Below, piece by piece: positions 50,616 to 59,382 of a stretch of DNA of 64,000 nucleotides (the stretch's first letter is position 1; each line of letters opens with the position of its first letter). Under the pieces are notes generated by a model. The model was not told the DNA's origin. It was given only the letters and a program-made list of their open reading frames with translations, and ran no database searches. A program made the translations under genes and the position numbers. This stretch comes from Protaetiibacter sp. Lineage in GTDB: Bacteria > Actinomycetota > Actinomycetes > Actinomycetales > Microbacteriaceae. The DNA is taken from contig JASLGG010000032.1 of NCBI GenBank assembly GCA_030150265.1, forward strand, positions 310,001 to 374,000, read 5' to 3'.

Positions 50616-51032
50616 TTGAACAAGTTGTATGTCGCGCTTGCGGCGGCCGCGGGGATCGCTAGCTTCTATGGCTTAAGTGTTGCTTCTGCGCTGTGGCTAT
50701 CAGGGACATCGGATGCACGGCCTGTCATCTTGGTGGTTGGCATCTCGGTCGCTCTCGGGTTAGGCACCTTGTCTCGACGCCCCCTCGCTCTTGTTGTCGC
50801 AGGTACCATGGCGCTGCTGATCGTCGGATCGCTTATTTTCGGTGGTAGCAGCTATGCGTGGGTCGCGCCGCTGCCACAAGACTTGCCGTCGATCTTTTTT
50901 CATGGGGGACGCACCCCCTTCGTCCTTGGCCCGACGCTCCTTGTGGGGGTTGCCGGGGTTGGGCGTGCCATCACAGGCAGACGAGGAAGAGCGGTCGCGG
51001 AGGCCTCGCTTCGCGACGACGCTCACGCCTAG
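50616..51032 (+). CDS. Small membrane protein of unknown function
   Basis: 138 aa with four hydrophobic segments (about 5-28, 35-52, 57-76, 100-118) and a charged C-terminal tail (RRGRAVAEASLRDDAHA). TTG 50616 is preceded by GAAGGGAG 7 nt upstream. Lower G+C like the secreted protein upstream, with which it probably forms an operon. No family recognised. Confidence 0.7.
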   Translation: MNKLYVALAAAAGIASFYGLSVASALWLSGTSDARPVILVVGISVALGLGTLSRRPLALVVAGTMALLIVGSLIFGGSSYAWVAPLPQDLPSIFFHGGRTPFVLGPTLLVGVAGVGRAITGRRGRAVAEASLRDDAHA

Positions 51033-51041
51033 CCGCGCCGC

Positions 51042-51445
51042 TCAGCCCGCTGCGAGGGCCGTAGGGGGTCCGGTGGCCATCGCGACGGCGACGGCGCGGT
51101 TCAGCTCCACGACGGGGCTCGGCGCGATCCGGCCGAGCGCCTCGTAGCGCACCACGATGCGATCCCAGTCGGTTGCCTCCACGCTCGGGGCGAGCGCGTG
51201 GCGCTCGGTGACCGCCGCCTGCAGGGCGTACGGTCGGCCGAGCGCGTCGCAGCGGCCGAGCGCGTCGATGCCGCGACGGATCTGTGCCCGACCCGGCGTC
51301 GGCGATCCTGGTCGGTCAGCGGCACCGTCGCGCCCGTCGCATCCGTGCGCGCCGCAAAGCACGAATGGTGCAACTCGAGCAGCGCGACGCGCCCGCGCAC
51401 CCCCGGCTCGCGCGGCAGCAGTCCAGCCAGCCCTCTGCTATCCAT
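51042..51445 (-). pseudogene. ECF sigma factor (DUF6596 type) remnant
   Basis: C-terminal half of an ECF sigma factor with the DUF6596 extension. One frame reads SRGLAGLLPREPGVRGRVALL...VPLTDQDR (51439-51295); after a frameshift near 51290 a second frame reads PYALQAAVTERHALAPS...APSPVVELNRAVAVAMATG to the stop at 51042. The sigma2/sigma4 domains are missing. The order of motifs is that of intact family members, so this is a broken gene, not two small ones. It marks the right border of the island. Confidence 0.75.
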
Positions 51446-51513
51446 GTCGAACGGGGGAGACGCGGATCGACACCGCCCGCGAAGAAGATCCTCCCCCGGC
51501 GGGCTCACGGCCG

Positions 51514-51789
51514 CTACGGCTGCGGCGCGAGCGCGAAGCTGATGCCGCCCGCCGGGTCGACGCGCGCGTCGAGCGTCATCTCGTCGAGCACCTCGGCGAC
51601 CTGCCCGTCCATGAAGACGCGGGCGCCCGCCTGCTCGACGACGATCTCGCCGACGGCGGGAGCCTCCGCGACGGCCACGTCGAATCGGTCCTCGGTCTGC
51701 TGGATGCGGAGGCCGGCGGTGTCGGTGCCGCTCGCGCGGGCCACCAGGTCGGACACGACGGTCCCGGCGTTCTCGGTGAGGGTGAGCAT
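51514..51789 (-). CDS. HesB/IscA-like protein without cysteines
   Basis: 91-aa protein with the HesB/IscA fold pattern (MLTLTENAGTVVSDLV...TAGLRIQQTED...VVEQAGARVFMD). True A-type Fe-S carriers use three conserved cysteines; none is present here, so it cannot bind a cluster the usual way. Such Cys-less HesB proteins are known in actinobacteria without assigned function. ATG 51789 with AAGGGGAA upstream. Monocistronic. Confidence 0.8.
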   Translation of the reverse strand: MLTLTENAGTVVSDLVARASGTDTAGLRIQQTEDRFDVAVAEAPAVGEIVVEQAGARVFMDGQVAEVLDEMTLDARVDPAGGISFALAPQP

Positions 51790-51925
51790 GGAAGGTTCCC
51801 CTTTCCTCGGTTGGAGTCGGCCACGCTTCCGCGGAACCCCGGATGCCGCAACCCCGCCCGCGGCCTGTCGCCCCGATACGGAGGGTATTGCCAGGCTCGC
51901 CGCCGGCTCCTCCGTGTGCCGTCGT

Positions 51926-52435
51926 TCAGCGGAACGAGGACGACACGGAGTTGCGGTGGTACTCGAAGATGATGCTCGTGCGGGTGGAAGCCACGCTCTG
52001 CTGGGCCGAGAGGTGCTCCACGACGAAGGCGCGCAGGGCGCTCGAGTCCTCGACCGCGATGTGCACGATGAAATCGTCGGTGCCGCCGAGGAAGAACAGC
52101 TGGATCACGGGCGGGAGCCCGCGCACCTCCTCCGCGAAGGCCCGGATGCTCTCCTGCCGGGAGCCCGGGCGCAGCACCACCCCGATGAGGGCGTGCAGCC
52201 CGCGGCCGAGGGTGTGCTGGTCGACGCTCGCGTGGAAGCCGGTGATGACCCCGCGGTCGATGAGCCTCCGCAGGCGCAGGTGGGCGGTCGAGGGGGCGAC
52301 GCCCGCGCTCGCCGCGAGCTCGGCGTTGGTCATGCGGGCGTCGGCGCTCAGCCGGTCGACGATCTCGTGGTCCACCTCGTCGAGAACTTCGCTCCGAAGG
52401 ATCTTCGACGCACGGGTGGGCTTCTCGTCGTTCAC
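51926..52435 (-). CDS. Lrp/AsnC family regulator, probable regulator of ald
   Basis: 169 aa: HTH (VDHEIVDRLSADARMTNAELAASAGVAPSTAHLRLRRL) and an RAM/AsnC ligand-binding domain. GTG 52435 lies 7 nt behind TAAGCT (52448-52443), leaderless geometry. Divergent from alanine dehydrogenase across a markedly A+T-richer 112-bp gap with GCCGA-N4-TCGGC (52497-52510), a possible operator. Lrp-type AldR control of ald is established in actinobacteria; assignment here is by position. Confidence 0.9.
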   Translation of the reverse strand: MNDEKPTRASKILRSEVLDEVDHEIVDRLSADARMTNAELAASAGVAPSTAHLRLRRLIDRGVITGFHASVDQHTLGRGLHALIGVVLRPGSRQESIRAFAEEVRGLPPVIQLFFLGGTDDFIVHIAVEDSSALRAFVVEHLSAQQSVASTRTSIIFEYHRNSVSSSFR

Positions 52436-52547
52436 GACGGCAAGCTTAGCCTTGGATGGCAAATCATCATCGATTGTTCGATATCGCTGCGCAAATGCCG
52501 AAGTATCGGCGATCGTATTCTCGATTTCTTTCACGAAGGAGTGGATC

Positions 52548-53633
<1,086 letters not shown>

Positions 53634-53649
53634 CGCGACTCGGGAGAGC

Positions 53650-53725
53650 GTCGAAGAAGCAGGCCCAGCCGGCGCCTGTGCCGACCGAGCGGCTCATAGC
53701 CCGCGTCTCAGCCTGCTTCTGCGAC
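53650..53725. repeat. Long-loop inverted repeat between ald and galK
   Basis: Arms GTCGAAGAAGCAGGC (53650-53664) and 53711-53725 (14 of 15 complementary) with a 46-nt loop, between two convergent genes. Could be a bidirectional terminator or another dispersed palindrome. Confidence 0.6.
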
Positions 53726-53744
53726 CACCGAGGTCGGCCCCGCA

Positions 53745-54908
53745 CTACTCGCGCCGCGCGCCGGCGGACGGCACCACGGTGAACGTCACCGGCTGCCCGA
53801 AGCCGTGCTCCGCGAAGGCGCCGTCGACGGCGGCCTGCAACTGCGACACGAGCTCGCGCGGCACGAGCGCGATCGCCGCGCCGCCGAAGCCGCCGCCCGT
53901 CATCCGTGCGCCGATCGCGCCGTGCGCCTGCGCCGTCTCGACGGCGAGGTCGAGCTCCGGCACCGAGATCTCGAAGTCGTCGCGCATCGAACGATGCGAG
54001 GCGTCGAGCAGCTCGCCGATCGCGCGCGGTCCCTCGGATGCCAGCGTCGCCACAGTGTCGAGCACGCGCTGGTTCTCGGTCACCACATGCCGCACACGGC
54101 GGAAGGTCACGTCGTCGAGCACGCCGCGGGCGCGGTCGAGGTCGGCGACGCTCACGTCGCGGAGCGAGGCGACGCCGAGGGCTGCGGCGCCCGCCTCGCA
54201 CGAGGCGCGCCGCTCCCGGTAGCCGCCGTCGGAGTGCCGGTGCTCGACCTGCGTGTCGATCACGAGGATCGCGAGGTCGTTCTCGGCGAGCCCGAGGTCG
54301 ACCGCGGTGGCCTCCTGCGAGCGGCAGTCGATGAAGACGGCGGCGTCGTCGCGGCCGAGCAGCGACGCCATCTGGTCCATGATGCCGGTGGGCGCGCCCA
54401 CGAACTCGTTCTCGGCGGTTCGGCCGACGCGGGCGAGCTCGAGGCGGTCGAGGTCGAGCTGCCAGAGCTCGGCGAGCGCGACGGCCACGGAGCCCTCGAT
54501 CGCGGCGGAGGAGGAGAGGCCCGCACCCACCGGGACGTCCGACTCGATCATGATGTCGACGCCGGGCACCGCCGCGAGGTCGACGTGGCCGAGGTTGCCG
54601 AGCGCCCAGGCGACGCCGAGCGGGTAACCGGCCCAGCCGGCCACGGCATCCGGCGCCAGCTCGGCGATCGCGATCTCGACGATCTCGTCGGAGAAGGTCG
54701 AGGCGACCCGGATGCGCGCGTCGTCGCGTACGCCGACCGCGGCGAAGGTGCGCCGGTCGATCGCGAAGGGCAGCACGAAGCCCTCGTTGTAGTCGGTGTG
54801 CTCGCCGATCAGGTTGACGCGCCCGGGCGCCGACCAGACGCCGAGCGGCGCCTCGCCGAAAGCCGCCTCGAACTCGGCGCGCACGAGCTCGCGCAGGTCC
54901 TCGCTCAT
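53745..54908 (-). CDS. galK: Galactokinase
   Basis: 387-aa GHMP kinase phosphorylating galactose at C1. SAPGRVNLIGEHTDYNEGFVLPFAID (galactokinase signature), PVGAGLSSSAAIEGSVAVAL (phosphate loop), GIMDQMASLLG and the C-terminal MTGGGFGGAAIAL motif. ATG 54908 overlaps the galT stop (ATGA), so galT-galK is one coupled operon under the DeoR-type regulator site upstream of galT. Confidence 0.96.
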   Translation of the reverse strand: MSEDLRELVRAEFEAAFGEAPLGVWSAPGRVNLIGEHTDYNEGFVLPFAIDRRTFAAVGVRDDARIRVASTFSDEIVEIAIAELAPDAVAGWAGYPLGVAWALGNLGHVDLAAVPGVDIMIESDVPVGAGLSSSAAIEGSVAVALAELWQLDLDRLELARVGRTAENEFVGAPTGIMDQMASLLGRDDAAVFIDCRSQEATAVDLGLAENDLAILVIDTQVEHRHSDGGYRERRASCEAGAAALGVASLRDVSVADLDRARGVLDDVTFRRVRHVVTENQRVLDTVATLASEGPRAIGELLDASHRSMRDDFEISVPELDLAVETAQAHGAIGARMTGGGFGGAAIALVPRELVSQLQAAVDGAFAEHGFGQPVTFTVVPSAGARRE

Positions 54909-56029
54909 GCCGACGCGCCGTTCTGCGCCCTCACCGGCTCTACCGTCACCGACTGCACCGCCTCCCGCAGCCGGGCGGCCGCATCCTCAGGAACGATATC
55001 CGCGATCCACGCCCCCATCGCCGACTCCGAGCCGGCGAGGAACTTCAGCCGGTCGGCGCCACGCCGGGGCGAGGTGATCTGCAGCATGAGGCGCACCTCG
55101 TCGCGCCCCTCGTGCACGGGCGCCTGGTGCCACGCCGCGATGTAGGGGGTGGGGCTGTCGTAGAGGGCGTCGAGGCCGAGCAGCAGCCGTTTGAAGACGG
55201 TGGCGAGCTCGTCGCGCTCCGCCTCGTCGAGGGCGTCGATGTCGGGGACGTGGCGGTGCGGCAGCAGGTGGATCTCGAGCGGCCAGCGCGCGGCGAACGG
55301 CACGAACGCGGTCCAGTGCTCGCCCGTCAGCACGACGCGCGGGCCGGCCTGCTCGCGCTCGAGGATGCGCGCGAAGAGATCGGGACCGAGCTCGGCGATC
55401 GCCTCGAGCGTCGAGCGCGTGCGGGGCGTCACGAAGGGGTACGCGTAGATCTGGCCGTGCGGATGCCCGAGGGTCACGCCGATCGCCTCGCCGCGGTTCT
55501 CGAAGGGGAACACCTGCGCGACGCCCGGCAACGCCGACAGCTCACGCGTGCGATCCGCCCACGCCTCGATCACCGTGCGGATGCGGCTCACGCTCTGGGT
55601 GCCGAGCGAGCCCGCGCTCTCGGGGCTGAAGCACACGACCTCGCAGCGGCCGACCGCGGGGGCGGTGCGCTCGAAGCCGCGGCCGGCGGGAGCGAGCGGG
55701 CCCGCCGAGTCGGGGCCGAAGGAGGGCGACTTGTTCTCGAAGACCGCGACGTCGTAGAGGTCGGGGATCTCGGAGGGGTTGTCGGGGGTCTGCGGCGCGA
55801 GCGGGTCGAGGTGCGCGGGCGGCAGGAAGACGCGGTTGTTGCGGTTCGCGGCCACCGAGATCCAGTCGCCCGTGAGCACGTCCTGCCGCATGGTCGCGGT
55901 GGCGGGGCGCGGGTCGAGCGTGCGCTGGTCGATGCGGCGCTCGGCGGGAAGCGCCGAGTCGGCGTCGTCGAAGTAGATGAGCTCGCGGCCGTCGGCCATG
56001 CGGGCGGGGCGGCGGGTGACACCGGTCAT
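54905..56029 (-). CDS. galT: Galactose-1-phosphate uridylyltransferase
   Basis: 374-aa Leloir enzyme transferring UMP to Gal-1-P. LGHPHGQIYAYPF holds the HPH active site; PEIPDLYDVAVFENKSPSF-like and FPFENRGEAIGVT regions match GalT. ATG 56029 is exactly 6 nt behind TATCGT (56041-56036), leaderless. That -10 lies inside the palindrome CTTACG-N4-CGTAAG, so repressor binding would block it directly. The longer upstream frame is an antisense artefact over the DeoR gene. Confidence 0.95.
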   Translation of the reverse strand: MTGVTRRPARMADGRELIYFDDADSALPAERRIDQRTLDPRPATATMRQDVLTGDWISVAANRNNRVFLPPAHLDPLAPQTPDNPSEIPDLYDVAVFENKSPSFGPDSAGPLAPAGRGFERTAPAVGRCEVVCFSPESAGSLGTQSVSRIRTVIEAWADRTRELSALPGVAQVFPFENRGEAIGVTLGHPHGQIYAYPFVTPRTRSTLEAIAELGPDLFARILEREQAGPRVVLTGEHWTAFVPFAARWPLEIHLLPHRHVPDIDALDEAERDELATVFKRLLLGLDALYDSPTPYIAAWHQAPVHEGRDEVRLMLQITSPRRGADRLKFLAGSESAMGAWIADIVPEDAAARLREAVQSVTVEPVRAQNGASA

Positions 56030-56032
56030 GGA

Positions 56033-56079
56033 CTTACGATAACGTAAGGGTTGCTTGCCAATTCGAAAGGTTCCGTAAG
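56033..56079. promoter_or_regulatory. galT operator/promoter, DeoR binding region
   Basis: Perfect palindrome CTTACG-ATAA-CGTAAG (56033-56048) overlapping the galT -10, and a half-site CGTAAG (56074-56079) touching the DeoR start codon. Suggests one regulator controls both genes. Confidence 0.7.
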
Positions 56080-56885
56080 TGGAGGCTCTCCCCGCCGAGC
56101 TGCGACGCATCCGGATCGCGGAGCGCGTCCGCGAGGACGGCCTGCTCCGCGTCGCCGAAGCCGCCCGCCTCTTCGGCGTGAGCGAGGTCACGGTGCGCGC
56201 CGACCTCGACCAGCTCGAGGCGGCGGGGCTCGTGCGGCGCATGCACGGCGCAGCCGTTCCCGTGGTGGGCGCGCCGCGCGAGGAGCCCGTGGAGAGGGTG
56301 TCGGCGCGCGACGCCGCGGTCAAGGCGGCGATCGGCCGGCGGACCGCCGCCCTCGTCGAGAACGGGCAGAGCCTGCTGCTCGATGTCGGCTCGACATGTC
56401 TCGCGGTCGCGCGCGCCCTCGTCGAGCGGGTGCTGCGGGGCGACCTCGACGAGCTCGTCGTCGTGACCAACGGGCTCGCGGTCGCGCTCGCGCTCGAGCC
56501 GGCGGTGCCGCGTGTCGAGGTCGTGCTCACGGGTGGCACGCTCCGGCCGCTCCAGCATTCGCTCGTCGATCCCGGGGCGTCGGAGTCGATCGCCCGGCTG
56601 CACGTCGACCTCGCGATCGTCGGCTGCAACGGGGTGGACTCGGAAGGGCGCGTCACGAATCTCAACCTGGCCGAGGCGGAGGTCAAGCGGGCGATGGTCG
56701 CCGCATCCGCCGCACACGTGGTGGTGGCCGAGACGGCCAAGCTCGGGGCGCGGCACCTCGGCACCGTCGGGGTCGCCGGCGGGCGCACGACGCTCGTGAC
56801 GGCGGGTCCGTGGACGGATGCCGCGCCCGCCGTCGCGGACGGGCTCGGTCGGCTGGGTGCGCGGGTGCTGCGCGCGGACGTCTGA
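56079..56885 (+). CDS. DeoR family regulator of galactose genes
   Basis: 268-aa repressor: DeoR HTH (RRIRIAERVREDGLLRVAEAARLFGVSEVTVRADLDQLEAAGLVRR) and a DeoRC sugar-phosphate sensor (LLLDVGSTCLAVARAL, VVTNGLAVALAL, LTGGTLRP, AETAKLGARHLG). GTG 56079 with AAAGG 9 nt upstream. Divergent from galTK with CTTACG palindromes between. Effector probably a galactose-pathway phosphosugar (inference). Confidence 0.9.
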   Translation: MEALPAELRRIRIAERVREDGLLRVAEAARLFGVSEVTVRADLDQLEAAGLVRRMHGAAVPVVGAPREEPVERVSARDAAVKAAIGRRTAALVENGQSLLLDVGSTCLAVARALVERVLRGDLDELVVVTNGLAVALALEPAVPRVEVVLTGGTLRPLQHSLVDPGASESIARLHVDLAIVGCNGVDSEGRVTNLNLAEAEVKRAMVAASAAHVVVAETAKLGARHLGTVGVAGGRTTLVTAGPWTDAAPAVADGLGRLGARVLRADV

Positions 56886-57003
56886 CGCCCTTCCAACCCT
56901 CCACAGGCTGAAGTTATGAGGGCTATCCACCGATCTGCGCGACGCGCCGACGACGGCTCGTCGTGCCCTGGCATCCTGGCCCCATCGACCGCACAATGGA
57001 GGC

Positions 57004-57453
57004 GTGGAGCCCGTGAACGACCCGCAGATCTGGACTCTCATCGGGGTGTTCTCTGCCGCCGTGCTCGGCGGCATGACGCTCATGACGACGCTCATCATGC
57101 GCGCCACGACGGGGGCGCTCGGCGAACTGCGCGGTGAGCTCCGGGGCGAGATGCGCGGCATGCGCGGCGAGCTGCTCGGTGTGAAAGGCGAGCTGAACGG
57201 ATCGATCGACGGCCTGCGGGGCGAGCTGGTCGGGCTGCGCGGCGAGATGAACGCGCGCTTCGAGAAGGTCGACCTGCGTTTCGAGCAGGTCGACAGGCGT
57301 TTCGAGCAGGTCGATGCGCGCTTCGCGGCGGTGGATGCGCGCTTCGATGCCGTCGACATCCGCTTCGACACCTTGGAGAAGCAGGTCGCCCACCTCGACC
57401 GCGACGTGGCCGCGATCACCCGCAGGATGTGGGGCGAGAACTCCGGGTCGTGA
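57004..57453 (+). CDS. Membrane-anchored coiled-coil protein with heptad repeats
   Basis: 149 aa. One N-terminal membrane helix (IWTLIGVFSAAVLGGMTLMTTLIM), an RGEL/RGEM repeat section (about 40-82), then six tandem heptads of the pattern RF-x-x-V-D-x (about 85-126), encoded by a 21-bp imperfect tandem repeat at 57256-57381. It should form a long alpha-helical coiled coil. Similar RFEQVDRRF proteins are widespread without assigned function. Start GTG 57004 is 6 nt behind CACAAT; GTG 57013 is possible. The gap 56886-57003 before it holds no recognisable gene. Confidence 0.75.
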   Translation: MEPVNDPQIWTLIGVFSAAVLGGMTLMTTLIMRATTGALGELRGELRGEMRGMRGELLGVKGELNGSIDGLRGELVGLRGEMNARFEKVDLRFEQVDRRFEQVDARFAAVDARFDAVDIRFDTLEKQVAHLDRDVAAITRRMWGENSGS

Positions 57454-57489
57454 TCGGGCCGGTCCCCCGCAGCATCTAGGCTGCTCCCC

Positions 57490-58422
57490 GTGCCCTACCC
57501 CATCGGCGATCTCATCACCCTCCGCACCGGCCGCGTGACCGCGGAGATCGGGACCCTCGCGGCGGCCCTCCTCGGCCTCGTGGTCGACGGGCGCGAGCTC
57601 GCCGAGCGCACGCCGCCCACGCGCATCCCGTCGCACGGGCACGGCATCGTCCTCGCGCCCTGGCCCAACCGCGTGCGCGACGCCCGCTGGGTGCACGAGG
57701 GCATCGTGCAGCAGCTCGACATCACCGACCCGACGCGGGGCACCGCGATCCACGGGCTGCTGCGCAACACCGCGTACCGGGTGCGGGCGCAGTCGGATGC
57801 GTCGGTGACGCTCGGCGCCGTCATCCATCCGCAGCACGGCTGGCCCTTCCTGCTCGACACCTGGGTGCGCTATGCGCTCGCCGCCGACGGGCTCACCGTC
57901 ACGCACGGCGCGCGCAACCTCGGCCGCAGCCGCGCGCCGTGGGCGGTCGGCGCGCACCCCTACCTGCGCGCGGGCGCCGGGGCGCTCGAGGATGCCACGC
58001 TCGAGGTGCACGGCGCGCGCTACCTCGAGCTCGACGAGCTGCTGCTGCCCGTCGCCGTGCACGAGGTGGAGCCCGGGGGGCCGCGTGACCTCGCCTCGCC
58101 CCGCCGCCTCGGCGACCTCGACCTCAACGTCGCCTACGAGGGCGTCGCGACCGGTGTCGACGGTGTCGCGGTGCTCACCGCACCGGATGGCGGCCGCACC
58201 GTGGTCTGGCAGGACGAGGCGTTCGGCTGGCTGCAGGTCTACACGCCGCGCGACTTCCCGCACATCGGCGCCGACGGCACCGAGAGCCCCGCGCTCGCTG
58301 TCGCGCTCGAGCCGATGTCGGCGGCACCCGACGCGCTCAACTCCGGCGCCGGGCTCGCCTGGCTCGATCCCGGAGAGAGCTGGGAGGCCTCGTGGGGCGT
58401 GCGGGCGGAGGCCGGCGCGTGA
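57490..58422 (+). CDS. Aldose 1-epimerase family protein (first of tandem pair)
   Basis: 310-aa galactose mutarotase-like protein interconverting sugar anomers. APWPNRVRDARW, the HGLLRNTAYRV His, HPYLRAG and a C-terminal ALEPMSAAPDALNSG with catalytic Glu are the family signature in this aldose-epimerase subgroup. GTG 57490 is 7 nt behind TAGGCT (57477-57482). The stop overlaps the start of a close paralogue, so the two are coupled. Near galK/galT but not in their operon. Confidence 0.9.
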   Translation: MPYPIGDLITLRTGRVTAEIGTLAAALLGLVVDGRELAERTPPTRIPSHGHGIVLAPWPNRVRDARWVHEGIVQQLDITDPTRGTAIHGLLRNTAYRVRAQSDASVTLGAVIHPQHGWPFLLDTWVRYALAADGLTVTHGARNLGRSRAPWAVGAHPYLRAGAGALEDATLEVHGARYLELDELLLPVAVHEVEPGGPRDLASPRRLGDLDLNVAYEGVATGVDGVAVLTAPDGGRTVVWQDEAFGWLQVYTPRDFPHIGADGTESPALAVALEPMSAAPDALNSGAGLAWLDPGESWEASWGVRAEAGA

Positions 58423-59327
58423 GCGGCGTCGGCGAGCGCTTCGCGCTGCGGCTCGGCGACGTCGAGGCGGAGGTCGGCACGGTCGCCGCGGTGCTGTGCG
58501 CGCTGCGGGTCGGCGGTGTCGACCTCGTCGAGCCGCTCGCCGCCGACGTGGCCCCGCCGCCGTTCTGCTCGGGCATCGCGCTCGCGCCGTGGCCCAACCG
58601 GGTGCGCGCGGGACGTTGGACGCTCGACGGTGTCGTTCAGCAGCTCGACATCACGGAGCCCGCGCGCGGCGGCGCGCTGCACGGCCTGCTCGAGTTCGCC
58701 GAGTACGAGGTGCGCGAGCGCACCGATGCCGCGATCACCCTCGGTGCCACGATCCTGCCCCAGCACGGCTGGCCCTTCGTGCTCGACACCTGGGTGCGGT
58801 TCGAGCTGGAGCCCTCCGGCCTCCGGGTCACGCACGGCGCGCGCAACCTCTCCGAGCGGCCGGCCCCCTACGCGACGGGCACGCATCCGTATCCGCGCAT
58901 CGGCGCCTTCGATGTCGCCGAGCTCGTGCTCACGGTGCCGGCCGACGAGTACCTCGAGGTCGACGAGCGGCTCGACCCGGTGGCGTGGCGGCCGGTGGCC
59001 GGCGGCACCGACCTGCGCGGTGGCGTGCCGGTCGGCGAGCTGCGGCTCGACACGGCGTTCCGGGCGATCACGCCGGCCGACGGCGTGACGGCGACCCTCA
59101 CGGCCCCCGACGGCTCCCGCCTCGAGGTCGTGCAGGACGAGGACTGGCGCTACCTGCAGGTCTTCACGACGCCGATCTTCCCGAAGGCGTCGGGGCTCGG
59201 CACCGCCGTCGCGATCGAGCCGATGACGGCGCCGCCCGACGCCCTCAACTCCGGCGACGGTCTCATCTGGCTCGACCCCGACGCCTCCTACGAGGGCACC
59301 TGGGCTCTCCGCTACCTCCCCGCGTGA
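58419..59327 (+). CDS. Aldose 1-epimerase family protein (second of tandem pair)
   Basis: 302-aa paralogue of the preceding protein with the same motif order (APWPNRVRAGRW, LHGLLEFAEYEV, THPYPRIG, IEPMTAPPDALNSG). GTG 58419 overlaps the first gene's stop (GTGA). The pair arose by tandem duplication and has diverged well beyond recent copying; different anomers or sugars may be handled. Confidence 0.9.
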   Translation: MSGVGERFALRLGDVEAEVGTVAAVLCALRVGGVDLVEPLAADVAPPPFCSGIALAPWPNRVRAGRWTLDGVVQQLDITEPARGGALHGLLEFAEYEVRERTDAAITLGATILPQHGWPFVLDTWVRFELEPSGLRVTHGARNLSERPAPYATGTHPYPRIGAFDVAELVLTVPADEYLEVDERLDPVAWRPVAGGTDLRGGVPVGELRLDTAFRAITPADGVTATLTAPDGSRLEVVQDEDWRYLQVFTTPIFPKASGLGTAVAIEPMTAPPDALNSGDGLIWLDPDASYEGTWALRYLPA

Positions 59328-59382
59328 TCGCGCGGGATGATTCGGCCGCCCGCAAAACGTATGCGCTCGGCAGAATGAATCG

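Noticed and set aside
51101..51508. A 135-aa minus-strand gene of its own
   Set aside because: It is one frame of the frameshifted sigma-factor remnant; homology continues in another frame downstream.
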